DNA of 64,000 bases from an uncultured Colwellia sp. (GCA_913058245.1 CAJXQJ010000002.1:62001-126000); one strand, 5' to 3'. Positions 20,131 through 30,731 are shown, numbered from the stretch's first letter. Notes: generated by a model not told the origin, from the letters alone. Numbers and translations: made by a program.

Positions 20131-20802
20131 TTAATGCTTTTTAAAGTCTTCAGTTTCGAAATAGAATGGTTTCATCGTGCCGCAGTTTAGAAACTTATAT
20201 TGCAGCTCAGTGCGCTTAGGAACAGGTGATGAGGTATTGAACTTTGTTAAACAGCCGGCATTTACATCGATATGAATTAAATGATCATAACTTGGTGCCT
20301 GTTGTAGACGATGAATATAAATTTTGTAGTTTTTTCGGTATGAAACTACATCATACTCTTGTTTTTTACTCGAAGGCTCAAGTTTGTCGAGCTTTCGAAC
20401 ATATAGTTTTTCAGCAAAATTCAAGGTTACATTCTTGTATACCAACATTCCGTCGCGCTCAAAATGCCCAGCATACACGTCAGCTTCAAGTGCAACCTTT
20501 TCACCTCGAATAAGACGTTGTAGGTTAAAAGGCTTAGGTTTTATAGTCACCATGTCATTGTCACGCACTAACTGCATTAGTGCGACATCTTTCACGTCAA
20601 GTTTATAGAGTAATTGAACATCGTGAGGTTTATGATAAAGCGGTAAATGATAAGCAAAAATAGTGGATGACTTATTCATTAGCACCATGCCATGAACACC
20701 TACATAGGCTGGATCCAGTGGTGGTAACTCTTCAGGTACAGATTCTGCCAAACTGCTAAAACTCGTGAATACAATTAATAGGGATGCAAGCAAAGCTCTC
20801 AT
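20131..20802 (-). CDS. exported protein of unknown function
   Basis: A 223-residue protein with a signal peptide (MRALLASLLIVFTSFSSLAES). The mature part (VGVHGMVLMNKSSTIFAYHLPLYHKPHDVQLLYKL) is rich in beta strands, and two cysteines (AGCLTKF and LNCGTMK) near the C-terminus could form a disulphide, which suits the periplasm. I do not recognise the family. Monocistronic, convergent with cca. Confidence 0.75.
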   Translation of the reverse strand: MRALLASLLIVFTSFSSLAESVPEELPPLDPAYVGVHGMVLMNKSSTIFAYHLPLYHKPHDVQLLYKLDVKDVALMQLVRDNDMVTIKPKPFNLQRLIRGEKVALEADVYAGHFERDGMLVYKNVTLNFAEKLYVRKLDKLEPSSKKQEYDVVSYRKNYKIYIHRLQQAPSYDHLIHIDVNAGCLTKFNTSSPVPKRTELQYKFLNCGTMKPFYFETEDFKKH

Positions 20803-20928
20803 TCAATATAACTCTTTTTGATAATGTAGATAACTAAGAATTGTATCAGAAATACGATGATATGCCTGCAAACTAACAGTTAATTAATTACCAAAGAGAG
20901 TCATTAAAACCAAAGCTTTTGAAACAAA

Positions 20929-20951
20929 AATCCCGCGATAAGCGGGATTTA
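20929..20951 (-). terminator. terminator of dnaJ
   Basis: A perfect 9-bp stem (AAATCCCGC with GCGGGATTT) around a 5-base loop, followed on the minus strand by a T-run. It lies 24 bases beyond the dnaJ stop. Confidence 0.85.
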
Positions 20952-20975
20952 GTCAATCTATTTTGCTAATACGTC

Positions 20976-22115
20976 TTAGCTTTTTAGGTCATCAAAAAAC
21001 TTTTTCACGCCATCAAAAAAACCAGTTTCTTTCGGGCTATGTTTGCTGTTGCTTTTGCCCATTTTCTCTTCTAATTGACGAAGTAAGTCAGCTTGATCAC
21101 CAGATAAACTTACTGGCGTTTCAATCACTACTTTACACATTAAGTCACCCGTTGAGTGGCTGCGTACTGACTTAACACCTTTACCACGTAAACGGAACAT
21201 TTTCCCTGTTTGCGTTTCTTTTGGTATTTTCAGCTTCACTTTACCTTCAAGCGTAGGTACTTCAATTTCGCCACCTAAAGCTGCTGTTGTAAAGCTAATT
21301 GGCACTTCACAGTACAAATGGTTTTCATCACGAACAAAAATCTTATGTTCTTTCACATTCGCTTGAACGTATAAATCACCTGCTGGTGCGCCATGCTCAC
21401 CTGCTTCACCTTCACCTGATAAGCGAATTCTATCACCAGTATCAACACCTGGTGGAATTTTAACAGATAGTGTTTTGGTTTTCTCAACACGGCCTTGACC
21501 ACGACATGAAGTACATGGGTCAGCAATAACCTTGCCTTTACCTGAACATGTTGGACAAGTTTGTTGTACCGCAAACAGGCCTTGGCGCATTTGTACTTGG
21601 CCATGGCCATGACATGTAGAACACGTTTTTGCACTAGTGCCTTTCTTCGCGCCCGAACCAGCACATGGATCACAACTTACATACGTTGGTACCTTAATTT
21701 CTAAGGTTTTACCCTTAACGGCATCTTCTAAGGTTAAGTCAAGGTTGTAACGTAAGTCACTACCGCGACGTTGACGAGATTGACCGCCGCCACGACGGCC
21801 GCCACCACCAAAAATGTCACCAAAAATATCTCCAAAGGCATCGCCGAAGTCTTGTCCGCCGCCAAAACCACCGCCACCATGGCCGCCTTGTTCAAATGCT
21901 GCATGACCGTATTGGTCATAAGCAGCACGTTTTTGATCATCATTTAAGATTTCATAAGCTTCTTTAATTTCTTTAAAGGTTTCTTCTTTAGCTTTGTCAC
22001 CTTGAGTTCTATCTGGGTGATACTTCATTGCTAAACGTTTGTAAGCTTTTTTGATTTCTCGCTCGCCTGCATCTTTCGATACACCAAGAGTTTCATAATA
22101 ATCGCGTTTTGACAT
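20976..22115 (-). CDS. dnaJ: chaperone DnaJ
   Basis: Hsp40 co-chaperone that stimulates DnaK ATPase. 379 residues: J domain with the HPD motif ([11 protein letters not shown]), a Gly/Phe-rich region (residues ~75-115), four CxxCxGxG zinc repeats ([39 protein letters not shown]), and the C-terminal substrate domains. Separated from dnaK by 328 bases holding a terminator and a palindrome, so it may have its own promoter. Confidence 0.97.
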   Translation of the reverse strand: MSKRDYYETLGVSKDAGEREIKKAYKRLAMKYHPDRTQGDKAKEETFKEIKEAYEILNDDQKRAAYDQYGHAAFEQGGHGGGGFGGGQDFGDAFGDIFGDIFGGGGRRGGGQSRQRRGSDLRYNLDLTLEDAVKGKTLEIKVPTYVSCDPCAGSGAKKGTSAKTCSTCHGHGQVQMRQGLFAVQQTCPTCSGKGKVIADPCTSCRGQGRVEKTKTLSVKIPPGVDTGDRIRLSGEGEAGEHGAPAGDLYVQANVKEHKIFVRDENHLYCEVPISFTTAALGGEIEVPTLEGKVKLKIPKETQTGKMFRLRGKGVKSVRSHSTGDLMCKVVIETPVSLSGDQADLLRQLEEKMGKSNSKHSPKETGFFDGVKKFFDDLKS

Positions 22116-22269
22116 AGGTTTGATTTCTTTACTTCAATGTTTGGATACTAATTTGTTTAATTTCTTATTCGTTGTTTTAACAATTGATTAAAACATCAAA
22201 AATCTAAGCAAATTAATATCATTTAATAATTAATTTTCAATTTTGCTTTACGCTATCACTTGATAAAGC

Positions 22270-22295
22270 AAAGCGCCGATAAGTATCGACGCTTT
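22270..22295 (-). terminator. terminator-like hairpin after dnaK
   Basis: Two 12-base arms (AAAGCG.CGATA type, one mismatch) lie between dnaK and dnaJ at 22270-22281 and 22284-22295. The central pairs must open to form a loop. Could end or attenuate dnaK transcription before dnaJ. Confidence 0.5.
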
Positions 22296-22331
22296 AATTT
22301 TCCATATAAACAACAAATATTTAATTACTTT

Positions 22332-22430
22332 AATTGTCGCTGTAGCGTACTAGAGCAAGGAGAACACGCAAAGCATACAAGTGTATGTGAGCATGTCCAA
22401 CGTAGCTATTGGGCGCTACAGTAGACAATT
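22332..22430. repeat. 99-bp imperfect palindrome between dnaK and dnaJ
   Basis: The outer arms (AATTGTC..CTGTAGCG at 22332-22347 and its inverse at 22414-22430) match with one small bulge. The interior has a second short inverted pair (GCATACAAGTGTATG, 22373-22387). It has no reading frame and looks like a REP- or MITE-like intergenic element. It occupies most of the dnaK-dnaJ gap together with the hairpin at 22270. Confidence 0.6.
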
Positions 22431-22443
22431 CAATAATTAATGA

Positions 22444-24375
22444 CTATTTGTCGTCTTTAACTTCTTCAAACTCAGCATCTACAACATCATCACCTGCAGG
22501 GCCTGATGCATCATCAGCTTCTGGTGCAGCACCTTCTGGCGCGCCACCTTGAGCTTGTGCTTTCGCTTGAGCAATTTCCATTAACTTAGCTGAAGCTTCG
22601 ATAACAGCTTGTGACTTAGCATCAATCGCTTCTTTATCATCGCCTTTGCTTGCTTCTTCAAGCTCAGTTAATGCAGCTTCAAGTTTTTCTTTATCTTCAC
22701 CAGCAAATTCTTCACCAGCTTCTTCAATTTGCTTACGTGTTGCGTGAACCATGCCGTCAGCTTGGTTACGAGCTTGAACTAATTCTTCAAACTTCGCATC
22801 AGCGTCAGCATTTGCTTCAGCGTCATTTACCATTTGTTCTACTTCTTCATCTGATAAACCAGAAGAGGCTTTAATAGTAATTTTTTGCTCTTTACCTGTG
22901 TTCTTATCTTTAGCTGTAACGTGCAAGATACCATCAGCATCGATATCGAAAGTTACTTCGATTTGTGGCGTACCACGTGGTGCTGGATCGATACCTTCAA
23001 GGTTAAATTGACCTAAAGACTTGTTCGCAGAAGCTTGCTTACGCTCACCTTGTACAACATGTACAGTAACTGCTGCTTGGTTATCATCAGCTGTTGAGAA
23101 TGTTTGAGATTGCTTAGTTGGGATAGTAGTGTTTTTATCGATAACTTTCGTCATCACGCCGCCCATAGTCTCAATACCTAGTGATAATGGTGTAACGTCT
23201 AATAAAAGAACGTCAGTTACATCACCAGAAAGTACACCTGCTTGTACCGCAGCACCTGAAGCTACTGCTTCATCAGGGTTAACATCTTTACGTGGCTCTT
23301 TGCCGAAGAAATCAGTTACCGCTTTTTGAACCATTGGCATACGTGTTTGACCACCAACCAAGATTACGTCATTTACATCGCTTACAGAAAGGTCAGCATC
23401 TTTAAGAGCAGTTTTTAACGGCTCTAACGTTGCTTTAACCATGTCTTCTACTAAAGACTCTAACTTAGCACGTGTAACTTTGATGTTCATGTGCTTAGGA
23501 CCAGATGCATCAGCAGTGATGTAAGGTAAGTTAACATCAGTTTGTTGTGCAGAAGAAAGTTCACACTTCGCTTTTTCAGCTGCTTCTTTCAAACGTTGCA
23601 TCGCTAATGGATCAGTTGTTAAATCCATACCTTGGTCTTTCTTGAATTCGTCTACTAGGTAGTTGATTAAACGGTTATCAAAATCTTCACCACCTAAGTG
23701 TGTGTCACCGTTTGTAGCAAGTACTTCAAACGTGTGCTCGCCTTCAACTTCATCAATTTCGATGATAGAGATATCAAATGTACCACCACCTAAATCGTAT
23801 ACTGCAACAACTTTATCACCTTGTTGCTTATCCATGCCGTAAGCAAGAGCAGCAGCTGTTGGCTCGTTGATAATACGCTTAACATCAAGACCCGCAATAC
23901 GACCAGCATCTTTAGTTGCTTGACGTTGTGAATCGTTGAAGTATGCAGGAACTGTAATTACAGCTTCAGAAACACTTTCACCTAAAAAGTCTTCTGCTGT
24001 TTTCTTCATTTTCGCAAGAACTTCAGCTGAAACTTGTGGTGGAGCAACGTTTTTATCACGTGCTGTAACCCAAGCATCACCGTTATCAGCTTTAGTAATA
24101 CCAAATGGCATTATTTTAATATCACGTTGTACTTCTTTGTCTTCGAAGCGACGGCCAATTAAACGCTTAATAGCAAATAAAGTGTTAGTAGGGTTAGTTA
24201 CTGATTGGCGCTTAGCTGGTTGACCAACTAAAGTTTCGCCTTCTTCTGTGTAAGCGATAATAGAAGGAGTTGTACGATCGCCTTCTGCGTTTTCAATTAC
24301 ACGAACGTTGTCGCCGTCTAGTACAGCAACACAAGAGTTTGTTGTCCCTAGGTCAATACCAATAATTTTGCCCAT
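22444..24375 (-). CDS. dnaK: chaperone DnaK (Hsp70)
   Basis: ATP-dependent chaperone of 643 residues. N-terminal ATPase motifs: [52 protein letters not shown]. The substrate-binding domain starts near [17 protein letters not shown], and the C-terminus ends in an acidic EEVKDDK-like tail. Preceded by a sigma-32-type promoter. Forms the usual grpE-dnaK-dnaJ group, each separated by a terminator. Confidence 0.98.
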   Translation of the reverse strand: MGKIIGIDLGTTNSCVAVLDGDNVRVIENAEGDRTTPSIIAYTEEGETLVGQPAKRQSVTNPTNTLFAIKRLIGRRFEDKEVQRDIKIMPFGITKADNGDAWVTARDKNVAPPQVSAEVLAKMKKTAEDFLGESVSEAVITVPAYFNDSQRQATKDAGRIAGLDVKRIINEPTAAALAYGMDKQQGDKVVAVYDLGGGTFDISIIEIDEVEGEHTFEVLATNGDTHLGGEDFDNRLINYLVDEFKKDQGMDLTTDPLAMQRLKEAAEKAKCELSSAQQTDVNLPYITADASGPKHMNIKVTRAKLESLVEDMVKATLEPLKTALKDADLSVSDVNDVILVGGQTRMPMVQKAVTDFFGKEPRKDVNPDEAVASGAAVQAGVLSGDVTDVLLLDVTPLSLGIETMGGVMTKVIDKNTTIPTKQSQTFSTADDNQAAVTVHVVQGERKQASANKSLGQFNLEGIDPAPRGTPQIEVTFDIDADGILHVTAKDKNTGKEQKITIKASSGLSDEEVEQMVNDAEANADADAKFEELVQARNQADGMVHATRKQIEEAGEEFAGEDKEKLEAALTELEEASKGDDKEAIDAKSQAVIEASAKLMEIAQAKAQAQGGAPEGAAPEADDASGPAGDDVVDAEFEEVKDDK

Positions 24376-24436
24376 CTTGAGGATCTCCGAATACTTATAT
24401 GTTAAAAATAAAGATTAAATCTATCGATGAACAGTT

Positions 24437-24463
24437 AGTGGGGGCAGGAAAAACTCTTTTCAA
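24437..24463 (-). promoter_or_regulatory. sigma-32-type promoter of dnaK
   Basis: On the minus strand TTGAAA (24458-24463) is followed after 13 bases by CCCCCACT (24437-24444). This fits the heat-shock consensus CTTGAAA-N(11-16)-CCCCATnT. It lies about 60 bases before the dnaK ATG. Confidence 0.75.
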
Positions 24464-24562
24464 CTATTTTTCTCGAAAAAAATTAAAAAATGTTAAATTT
24501 TATTTCTTCTACTCTTTATAACGTTTTAACTATTTCCATCAATAGTAAAAAAAAGACATAAA

Positions 24563-24587
24563 AAAACCAGACACTTGCCTGGTTTTT
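24563..24587 (-). terminator. terminator of grpE
   Basis: AAAACCAG and CTGGTTTT arms with flanking A- and T-runs, 19 bases beyond the grpE stop on the minus strand. The stem may also work on the plus strand. Confidence 0.75.
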
Positions 24588-24605
24588 GTACAGTACAAAA
24601 ACTAA

Positions 24606-25241
24606 TTAAGCTGTTGTATCAACTACCGGCTTAGCTTTTGACACCATAACCATAGCAGGACGAATTAAACGACCATTTAATTCATAACCTTTTTGCATAA
24701 CCGCAATAACGGTATTCGGCGCTACGCCTTCAACTTCTTGCATTGACATTGCTTGGTGCAATTCAGGGTTAAAAGGTTGGTCTTGTGGGTCTACAGCTTT
24801 AATTGAAAACTTCTCTAGTGAAGCCAATAAACCTTGGTAAGTTAATTCAATACCTTCAATAATACCTTTGTTACTTTCATCTTCTTTATCGATGTTTTGT
24901 AACGCACGTTCAAGGTTATCAACAGTTGATAACATTTCACCGGCAAATTTCTCTAAAGCGAACTTACGCGCTTTCTCAACGTCTTGCGCTGCACGACGAC
25001 GAACATTGTCAACTTCGGCTTTCGCGCGAATAACTGAGTCTTTTTGGTCAGCAACCGTTGATTTTGCAGCTGCTAACGCCAACTCTAGTTCATTTATCTT
25101 TTCTAGCTCTTCACTGATATTCTCAGCAGCTGCGTCAAATTGAACTTCAACTTGCTCTTCTGCTTGGTCAATAATCTCTGCTGCTAATTCGTCTGCTGCA
25201 ATTTCTTCAGCACTTTTATTTTCTGTTGACTCGTTGGCCAT
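24606..25241 (-). CDS. grpE: nucleotide exchange factor GrpE
   Basis: Releases ADP from DnaK. 211 residues: an acidic N-terminal tail, a long coiled coil ([19 protein letters not shown] onward), the conserved [24 protein letters not shown], and the C-terminal wing ending in [15 protein letters not shown]. The ATG at 25241 is preceded by GGAG at seven bases, so I prefer it over an in-frame start 30 bases upstream. A sigma-32 promoter lies just upstream. Confidence 0.96.
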   Translation of the reverse strand: MANESTENKSAEEIAADELAAEIIDQAEEQVEVQFDAAAENISEELEKINELELALAAAKSTVADQKDSVIRAKAEVDNVRRRAAQDVEKARKFALEKFAGEMLSTVDNLERALQNIDKEDESNKGIIEGIELTYQGLLASLEKFSIKAVDPQDQPFNPELHQAMSMQEVEGVAPNTVIAVMQKGYELNGRLIRPAMVMVSKAKPVVDTTA

Positions 25242-25295
25242 GAAAAACTCCAAAGTATCTTTAATTTTCAAAGTTGGTAAAACACAATACCGCTA

Positions 25296-25324
25296 ATTAT
25301 GGGGGCTTGTTTTTATGATTCAAG
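25296..25324 (-). promoter_or_regulatory. sigma-32-type promoter of grpE
   Basis: On the minus strand CTTGAA (25319-25324) is followed after 13 bases by CCCCCATAAT (25296-25305), an almost perfect heat-shock promoter 55 bases before the grpE ATG. Confidence 0.8.
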
Positions 25325-25424
25325 CACAAAAGTAAATCATTTAGTAAAAAGTCAACTTTACAAGTGAACCAAATAGCGCGAAACTGCCGTTAGTCGCCTA
25401 TTTTATTACGGTTTTATCCCAGCA

Positions 25425-26306
25425 ATGAGTCAAATATATAAAACGGTGGGCTTAATTGGCAAACCTCATCATGACGGTGCCAGTTCAACCATCGAAACCT
25501 TACATCAATATTTATCAGAAAATGACTACCATGTTGTAGTTGAAAGCTCAGTAGCACCTTCAATAAATATTGAAAACCTATCCATTGCTTCACTAACGGA
25601 AATTGGTGAACAAGCAGACTTAGCCATTGTAGTTGGTGGTGATGGCTACATGTTAGGCGCGGCACGGGTATTATCATGCTACAACATTGGCGTACTTGGC
25701 GTTAACCGTGGCAATTTAGGCTTTTTAACCGACCTATCACCTGACGATTTAATTACGCCACTTGAGGCTATTTTAAAAGGCGAATCACGCAGCGAGCAGC
25801 GTTTTATTATCGAAGCAGAAGTATATCGACACGGTAAATTAAAAAGCTCAAACAGCGCGGTAAACGAAGCCGTACTTCATGCGGGTAAAGTTGCCAACAT
25901 GATAGAGTTCGAAGTTTATATTGATGGCAGCTTTATGTTTAGCCAACGCTCAGACGGCCTAATAGTTTCAACACCAACAGGCTCAACGGCTTATTCCATG
26001 TCAGCTGGTGGCCCAATATTAACACCAAATTTAAATGCGCTTTCATTAGTACCAATGTTTCCACATACATTAACAAGTAGGCCAATAGTGGTTGATGGCA
26101 ACAGTGAAATAAAACTAAAACTTGCCAACGAAAACTATGAAAACTTACAAGTTAGTTGCGACGGTCACGTGATATTAGCGGTAATGCCTGGCGATGAAGT
26201 TATCATTAAGAAAAGCGAATTTACACTACGGTTAATTCACCCACTTGATCATGACTACTTCAACGTTTTGCGTAGTAAATTAAGTTGGGGTAATAAGCTC
26301 TACTAA
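25425..26306 (+). CDS. nadK: NAD kinase
   Basis: Phosphorylates NAD to NADP. 293 residues with the GGDG motif ([18 protein letters not shown]), the NE/D motif ([12 protein letters not shown]) and the glycine-rich [25 protein letters not shown]-type stretch. Divergent from grpE, the common gammaproteobacterial arrangement, and followed by recN after a strong terminator. Confidence 0.97.
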   Translation: MSQIYKTVGLIGKPHHDGASSTIETLHQYLSENDYHVVVESSVAPSINIENLSIASLTEIGEQADLAIVVGGDGYMLGAARVLSCYNIGVLGVNRGNLGFLTDLSPDDLITPLEAILKGESRSEQRFIIEAEVYRHGKLKSSNSAVNEAVLHAGKVANMIEFEVYIDGSFMFSQRSDGLIVSTPTGSTAYSMSAGGPILTPNLNALSLVPMFPHTLTSRPIVVDGNSEIKLKLANENYENLQVSCDGHVILAVMPGDEVIIKKSEFTLRLIHPLDHDYFNVLRSKLSWGNKLY

Positions 26307-26370
26307 TTTAATAAAGCTGTAGCCCTTTAAAATTAAGCGCTATAAATAAAGTTGCAAACATAGCTTGAAA

Positions 26371-26411
26371 AAAAACCAGATACTGTATAAATTAACAGTA
26401 TCTGGTTTTTT
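26371..26411 (+). terminator. strong terminator between nadK and recN
   Basis: A perfect 16-bp stem (AAAAACCAGATACTGT at 26371-26386 with its complement at 26395-26410) around an 8-base loop, ending in a T-run. Confidence 0.9.
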
Positions 26412-26488
26412 GGTTATTAATACGACACTTTAGCTTTGCTGCAATACGCAGGCAAACCATAAAGTAAAAATAGTAAAATGAGGCGACT

Positions 26489-28153
26489 ATGTTACTGCAC
26501 CTAAACATTCAAAACTTTGCCATTGTTCGTTCGCTTGATATTGACTGGCAACAAGGCATGACCACCATTACCGGTGAAACAGGTGCCGGAAAATCAATTG
26601 CAATCGACGCACTGGGTTTATGTTTGGGTGACAGAGCCATAACTAATGTTGTAAGGCCAAATTGCAAAAAAGCGGAATTAGCTGCAACATTTGATACTAG
26701 CAATAATAAACAAGCGCAAAAATGGCTTAAAAAGCATGACATGTTACTCGATAATGAATGTATTCTTCGTCGTGTTATTTCTGCTGAAGGACGTTCCAAG
26801 GCATATATTAATGGCAGCCAAGTGCCACTGGCGCAATTAAAAGAAATTGGGCAATTACTAATTAATATTCATGGCCAACACGACCATCAACTTATTGTAA
26901 AAGCCAGTGAACAGCGCAATATTCTTGACGCCTATGCTAATCACCAGCACCTATTAGACGACGTAAAATATTATTACCATCAATGGCGAGAGCTAAGCCA
27001 AGAAGCCAAACAACTACAAGAAAGTAAATTACAACGAGAAGCTAAGCAGCAGTTACTGCAATATCAAGTCAATGAATTAAATGAATTCTCGTTGCAAATT
27101 GATGAATTCGAAAGTTTAGAAACTGACTATAAACGCCAAAGTAATGGCCAGCATATTCTTAATGAAACCTTAATTACAGTACAACAATTATCTGAAAATG
27201 AGCAATTTAATGTGGTTGATGGCTTACGACAAAGCGCAGAACAATTAACCTCACTTGGTAATTTAGACCCTGCATTAAAAGCCATTGCTGAGCAGCTTAA
27301 TGAATCGTTAATACAAGTAGAAGATGCTAGCCAAGAAATTAAGCATTACTACGAAAGCCTTGAATTAGATCCGCAGGCATACACCTTAATTGAAGAGCGC
27401 TTCTCTACTGCAGTGCAACTGGCTAAGAAGCATCAAGTCGCCCCTGAAGCACTTGCTCAATTTCATCAGCAATTATTGCAAGAGCTACAAACGTTCAGTA
27501 GTGATGAAACACGCTTAAACCAAATTAGTGACGATATCGAAACAGCGAAACAAAAATATCAAGACGCTGCCCATAGCTTGTCGCAATCAAGACAAAAGTC
27601 AGCAGTTAAACTGAGTAAAATGATCACCAAAAGCATGGCTGAGCTCAACATGCCTCATGGCAAATTCTTTATCGATATTTGTCAGGATAATAATGAAAGC
27701 TTATCAATTAACGGTAACGACCAAGTAAGCTACCTTGCCAGTTTAAACCCAGGGCAAGCACTTGAGGCAATGAACAAAGTAGCTTCCGGTGGCGAGCTTT
27801 CGCGTATTAGCTTAGCCATGCAAGTAATATTGGCCGATAAAGTCATAACCCCTAGCTTAATTTTCGATGAAGTTGATGTGGGCATTAGTGGCCCAACGGC
27901 GGCAATGGTTGGCGCTAAACTTCAGCAATTAGCAAAAAACACCCAAGTTATTTGTGTAACCCACTTGCCACAAGTTGCTAGTAAAGGGCATCAGCAGTTA
28001 TTTGTGGCAAAACTCACTGATGGCGAACATACCGAAACCACAGTAACGGAACTTTCTAGCGATGGTCGCGTCCAAGAAATTGCCCGTTTACTCGCCGGTG
28101 ATAAAATTACCGAGAATAGTCTGGCTAACGCGCAAGAATTACTTGCCGGATAA
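26489..28153 (+). CDS. recN: DNA repair protein RecN
   Basis: SMC-like ATPase acting in double-strand break repair. 554 residues: Walker A ITGETGAGKSIAIDALGL, RRVISAEGRSKAYINGSQV, a central coiled coil, then the ABC signature VASGGELSRISLAMQVI and Walker B PSLIFDEVDVGISGPTA. An SOS box was not clear in the upstream gap. Followed by bamE, as in many gammaproteobacteria. Confidence 0.97.
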   Translation: MLLHLNIQNFAIVRSLDIDWQQGMTTITGETGAGKSIAIDALGLCLGDRAITNVVRPNCKKAELAATFDTSNNKQAQKWLKKHDMLLDNECILRRVISAEGRSKAYINGSQVPLAQLKEIGQLLINIHGQHDHQLIVKASEQRNILDAYANHQHLLDDVKYYYHQWRELSQEAKQLQESKLQREAKQQLLQYQVNELNEFSLQIDEFESLETDYKRQSNGQHILNETLITVQQLSENEQFNVVDGLRQSAEQLTSLGNLDPALKAIAEQLNESLIQVEDASQEIKHYYESLELDPQAYTLIEERFSTAVQLAKKHQVAPEALAQFHQQLLQELQTFSSDETRLNQISDDIETAKQKYQDAAHSLSQSRQKSAVKLSKMITKSMAELNMPHGKFFIDICQDNNESLSINGNDQVSYLASLNPGQALEAMNKVASGGELSRISLAMQVILADKVITPSLIFDEVDVGISGPTAAMVGAKLQQLAKNTQVICVTHLPQVASKGHQQLFVAKLTDGEHTETTVTELSSDGRVQEIARLLAGDKITENSLANAQELLAG

Positions 28154-28258
28154 AGCAAATATTTTTAAGCAGGTAAAATAAACTAAAAATTATTTTGTAT
28201 CTCTTAGCCTGCTTCGCTATTATCCCCGTTCAAACTAAAAAGGATAAATATAATTACC

Positions 28259-28606
28259 ATGTTGTTTCGAGTATTAGCTATTATTATCGCCCTATCTGTT
28301 TCTGCCTGTTCGAGCTGGGTTTATCGTATTGATATCCCACAAGGTAACTACTTGGAACAAAAAGACATCGACAAACTTCAAATTGGTATGACAAAAGAAC
28401 AAGTTAAGTTTGTATTAGGTAGCCCTGTGGTAGAAGACACCTTTAATAAAAACATTTGGCATTACGTTTATAGTTTTAAATCTGGTAGAAGCGACGAATA
28501 TAACGCAGAAAAGAAATTTACCATTACCTTTGAAGACAACAAAGTTGTTAATGCAGAAGGTGACTTTGAATTACCAGAAAGCTATTACGTTCCAATGGTT
28601 AACTAA
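28259..28606 (+). CDS. bamE: outer membrane assembly lipoprotein BamE
   Basis: Lipoprotein of the BAM complex that inserts outer-membrane proteins. 115 residues with the lipobox SACS (Cys near 17). The conserved fold starts with YRIDIPQGNYLEQKDIDKLQIGMTKEQV and continues VLGSPVVEDTFNKNIWHYVY. The recN-bamE-rnfH-ratA-smpB order supports it. Followed by a clear terminator. Confidence 0.95.
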   Translation: MLFRVLAIIIALSVSACSSWVYRIDIPQGNYLEQKDIDKLQIGMTKEQVKFVLGSPVVEDTFNKNIWHYVYSFKSGRSDEYNAEKKFTITFEDNKVVNAEGDFELPESYYVPMVN

Positions 28607-28675
28607 GTACTTAACTAAATAGTGAACTCATTATTAGTAGCTATCTAACGTACTTTATAATATTTAAGCCAGCGA

Positions 28676-28700
28676 TAAGCTGGCTTTTTTATAACTAAAC
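28676..28700 (+). terminator. terminator of bamE
   Basis: AAGCCAGC and GCTGGCTT arms with a 5-base loop and a run of Ts. Sits between the convergent bamE and rnfH genes. Confidence 0.88.
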
Positions 28701-28759
28701 TTAACCAAGATAAAATTAATCAGGCTAAACTTGGTAACCCTTAATTAGCGTAAACTAGG

Positions 28760-29134
28760 TTAGCTCGACTTTGCTCTTCGTGGGTCAACTCGGCCGCCAG
28801 TTATTTTGTCCGCTCGGCCTTCTTCTTTCGCTTTTTCAGCTCTGCGCTTTCTTACTTCTTTCGGGTCAGCAATTAGCGGGCGATAAATTTCAATGCGATC
28901 TAAGTCTTTTACAATATCTTTTAACTTAGCCGCACGGTTCCATATACCAACATTGTTAACGCTCAAATCTATTTCAGGAAAGTCTTCAATAATGCCTGAA
29001 ACGGCAATTGCCTGTTCAACCGTCGTATTGGGTTCAATATTACAAGCAATTAACTCCTGACGTGTTGGCGTGCCATAAACCACTTCAATACTCAGTTGCT
29101 GCACTGCAACTTCATTCATTCCATCTTCACTCAT
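28760..29134 (-). CDS. rnfH: RnfH family protein (UPF0125, RatB)
   Basis: A 124-residue ubiquitin-like-fold protein. The signature is IEVVYGTPTRQELIACNIEPNTTVEQAI, then NNVGIWNRAAKLKDIVKDLDRIEIYRPL with the conserved DRIEIYRPL, then a Lys/Arg-rich tail. Gene order with ratA is conserved. Function is poorly defined. The first codons before residue 10 may not be used. Confidence 0.93.
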   Translation of the reverse strand: MSEDGMNEVAVQQLSIEVVYGTPTRQELIACNIEPNTTVEQAIAVSGIIEDFPEIDLSVNNVGIWNRAAKLKDIVKDLDRIEIYRPLIADPKEVRKRRAEKAKEEGRADKITGGRVDPRRAKSS

Positions 29135-29193
29135 ACTAAACTCAATACATCTAAAATTTGTTGAATTACAAAACCAATAACCGTGTAAACGCT

Positions 29194-29625
29194 TTAGCCG
29201 TATACTTCTTTCGCTCGTTGCGTAAACGCTTGCACCATATTATTGGCTAAATTGTTAAATACTCGACCAAACGCTAAATCAAACATTTTATTAGAAAACT
29301 CATAATCTAAATTCAATTCAATTTTACAGGCTTCGTCTGAAAGTGCTTTTAATTGCCAGCCACCAACAAGTTGTTTAAATGGCCCATCAATTAATTTCAT
29401 TTTAACTTCTTGGTTATTTACTAAGGTATTTTCCGTAGTAAACCACTTCTTCAAACCGCCTTTTGAAACCAATAAAGCGGCGGTCATTGAATGCTCGTTT
29501 TGTGCAATAATTTTGCTATCGCTACAGTCTGGTAAAAACTTCGGGTAAGAAAGCACATCATTAATTAAATGATACATATCTTCAACACTGTGCATCACTA
29601 ATGCACTACGACTAATGTTTGGCAT
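29194..29625 (-). CDS. ratA: RatA family (START/polyketide cyclase fold) protein
   Basis: A 143-residue protein. Family marks: ISRSALVMHSVEDMYHLINDVLSYPKFLPDC at the start and WQLKALSDEACKIELNLDYEFSN later. The fold is the SRPBCC type shared with Coq10. In Escherichia coli RatA can act as a ribosome-association toxin; in other species the family is linked to quinone handling. Upstream of rnfH, divergent from smpB. Confidence 0.93.
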   Translation of the reverse strand: MPNISRSALVMHSVEDMYHLINDVLSYPKFLPDCSDSKIIAQNEHSMTAALLVSKGGLKKWFTTENTLVNNQEVKMKLIDGPFKQLVGGWQLKALSDEACKIELNLDYEFSNKMFDLAFGRVFNNLANNMVQAFTQRAKEVYG

Positions 29626-29778
29626 TCACCCTCCAATTATCAAGGGCGCTATCATATCAAAAGTCTTTAAAAAACGCATTAATGTCAAAAATGATAAATA
29701 AGCCGTTTAAATAACAACAATACTCCGTATAATGACGCCGTTTGCTGCTTATTTTTGGCAAATAAGAATGGAATTAAA

Positions 29779-30267
29779 ATGGCAAAGAAAAAATCAAAAT
29801 CATCAAATAGCAATACCATAGCGCTGAACAAAAAAGCCCGTCATAACTATAACTTAACTGATAAGTTTGAAGCAGGTATGAGTTTACAAGGCTGGGAAAT
29901 TAAAAGTATCCGCAGTGGTAAAGTTAATATTTCTGACTGTTATGTATTTGTTAAAGACGGCGAAGCATTTTTAGTTGGCGCAGAAATAATGCCACTTAAT
30001 GCGGCATCAAGCCATGTTGTATGTGATCCTAACCGCTCTCGTAAGTTACTTTTAAACCGTCGTGAACTCGACCGTTTATCTGGTGCTGTTGATCGCGATG
30101 GCTTCTCACTTATCGCTACGGCAATGTATTGGAAAGCCTGCTGGGTAAAATTAGAGTTTTATCTTGGTAAAGGTAAGAAAGATCATGATAAGCGCGCTGA
30201 CATTAAAGACCGTGAATGGGCGGTTGATAAAGGCCGTTTAATGAAAAATAAAAACTTAGAACGCTAA
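29779..30267 (+). CDS. smpB: SsrA-binding protein SmpB
   Basis: Binds tmRNA for rescue of stalled ribosomes. 162 residues: [32 protein letters not shown], then GVEIMPL-like and DRWKAC-like regions, and a basic helix-forming tail ([20 protein letters not shown]). The ATG at 29779 has GGAAT seven bases upstream; an in-frame start 24 bases earlier is less likely. The tmRNA gene follows 108 bases later. Confidence 0.97.
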   Translation: MAKKKSKSSNSNTIALNKKARHNYNLTDKFEAGMSLQGWEIKSIRSGKVNISDCYVFVKDGEAFLVGAEIMPLNAASSHVVCDPNRSRKLLLNRRELDRLSGAVDRDGFSLIATAMYWKACWVKLEFYLGKGKKDHDKRADIKDREWAVDKGRLMKNKNLER

Positions 30268-30374
30268 AATACTAGCTAACTGGTTAAAAAATACCACGTT
30301 GTCTATTTATACCAAGCGCGGTACAATGCGCTTTATAGGCTAATTTAGCTTATAATAAAAATGTAACAAACTTT

Positions 30375-30725
30375 GGGGCGGATCTAGGATTCGACAAGAT
30401 TCACGAAACCCAAGGTGCATGCCCAGGGGCGGTTGGCCTGGTAAAAAGCCGCAAAACTATAATTGCAAACGACGAAACGTTCGCACTAGCAGCTTAATGC
30501 TAGCCATCGCCTTAAAGACTCGCCTATTGTCTTGAGAATCGATGGTCACCCTAAGTAGGCTAGCGAGGGAAGCACGCTTGAGGCTGAACCGCGAAATAGT
30601 ATCAAGCTCACCATGATGAAGCCTGTCGATTGGCGTCTAATTGGCTAAATAAATAATCGACTAAGCATGTAGTACCGAGGATGTAGGTTTTTTGGACGGG
30701 GGTTCGATTCCCCCCCGCTCCACCA
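30375..30725 (+). ncRNA. ssrA: transfer-messenger RNA (tmRNA)
   Basis: The 5' end GGGGCGGAUC pairs with the 3' end CCGCUCC followed by ACCA, forming the tRNA-like acceptor, and the T arm GGTTCGATTC lies at 30701. The tag reading frame is at 30465-30497 and reads A-N-D-E-T-F-A-L-A-A-stop, a usual gammaproteobacterial tag. It is preceded by smpB. A TATAAT -10 box lies at 30351. The last ~22 bases are the target of the elements described below. Confidence 0.97.
30704..30725 (+). other. attL at the 3' end of ssrA
   Basis: TCGATTC, then six more Cs, GCTCCACCA, the 3' end of tmRNA. Near copies occur at 45574-45600 and 50537-50560, marking the right ends of two integrated elements. Integration here leaves ssrA intact. 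Confidence 0.85.
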
Positions 30726-30731
30726 CACAAT

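Noticed and set aside
20131-20802. CsiV family assignment
   Set aside because: Length and signal peptide fit but the N-terminal CsiV pattern is missing, so it is left as unknown.
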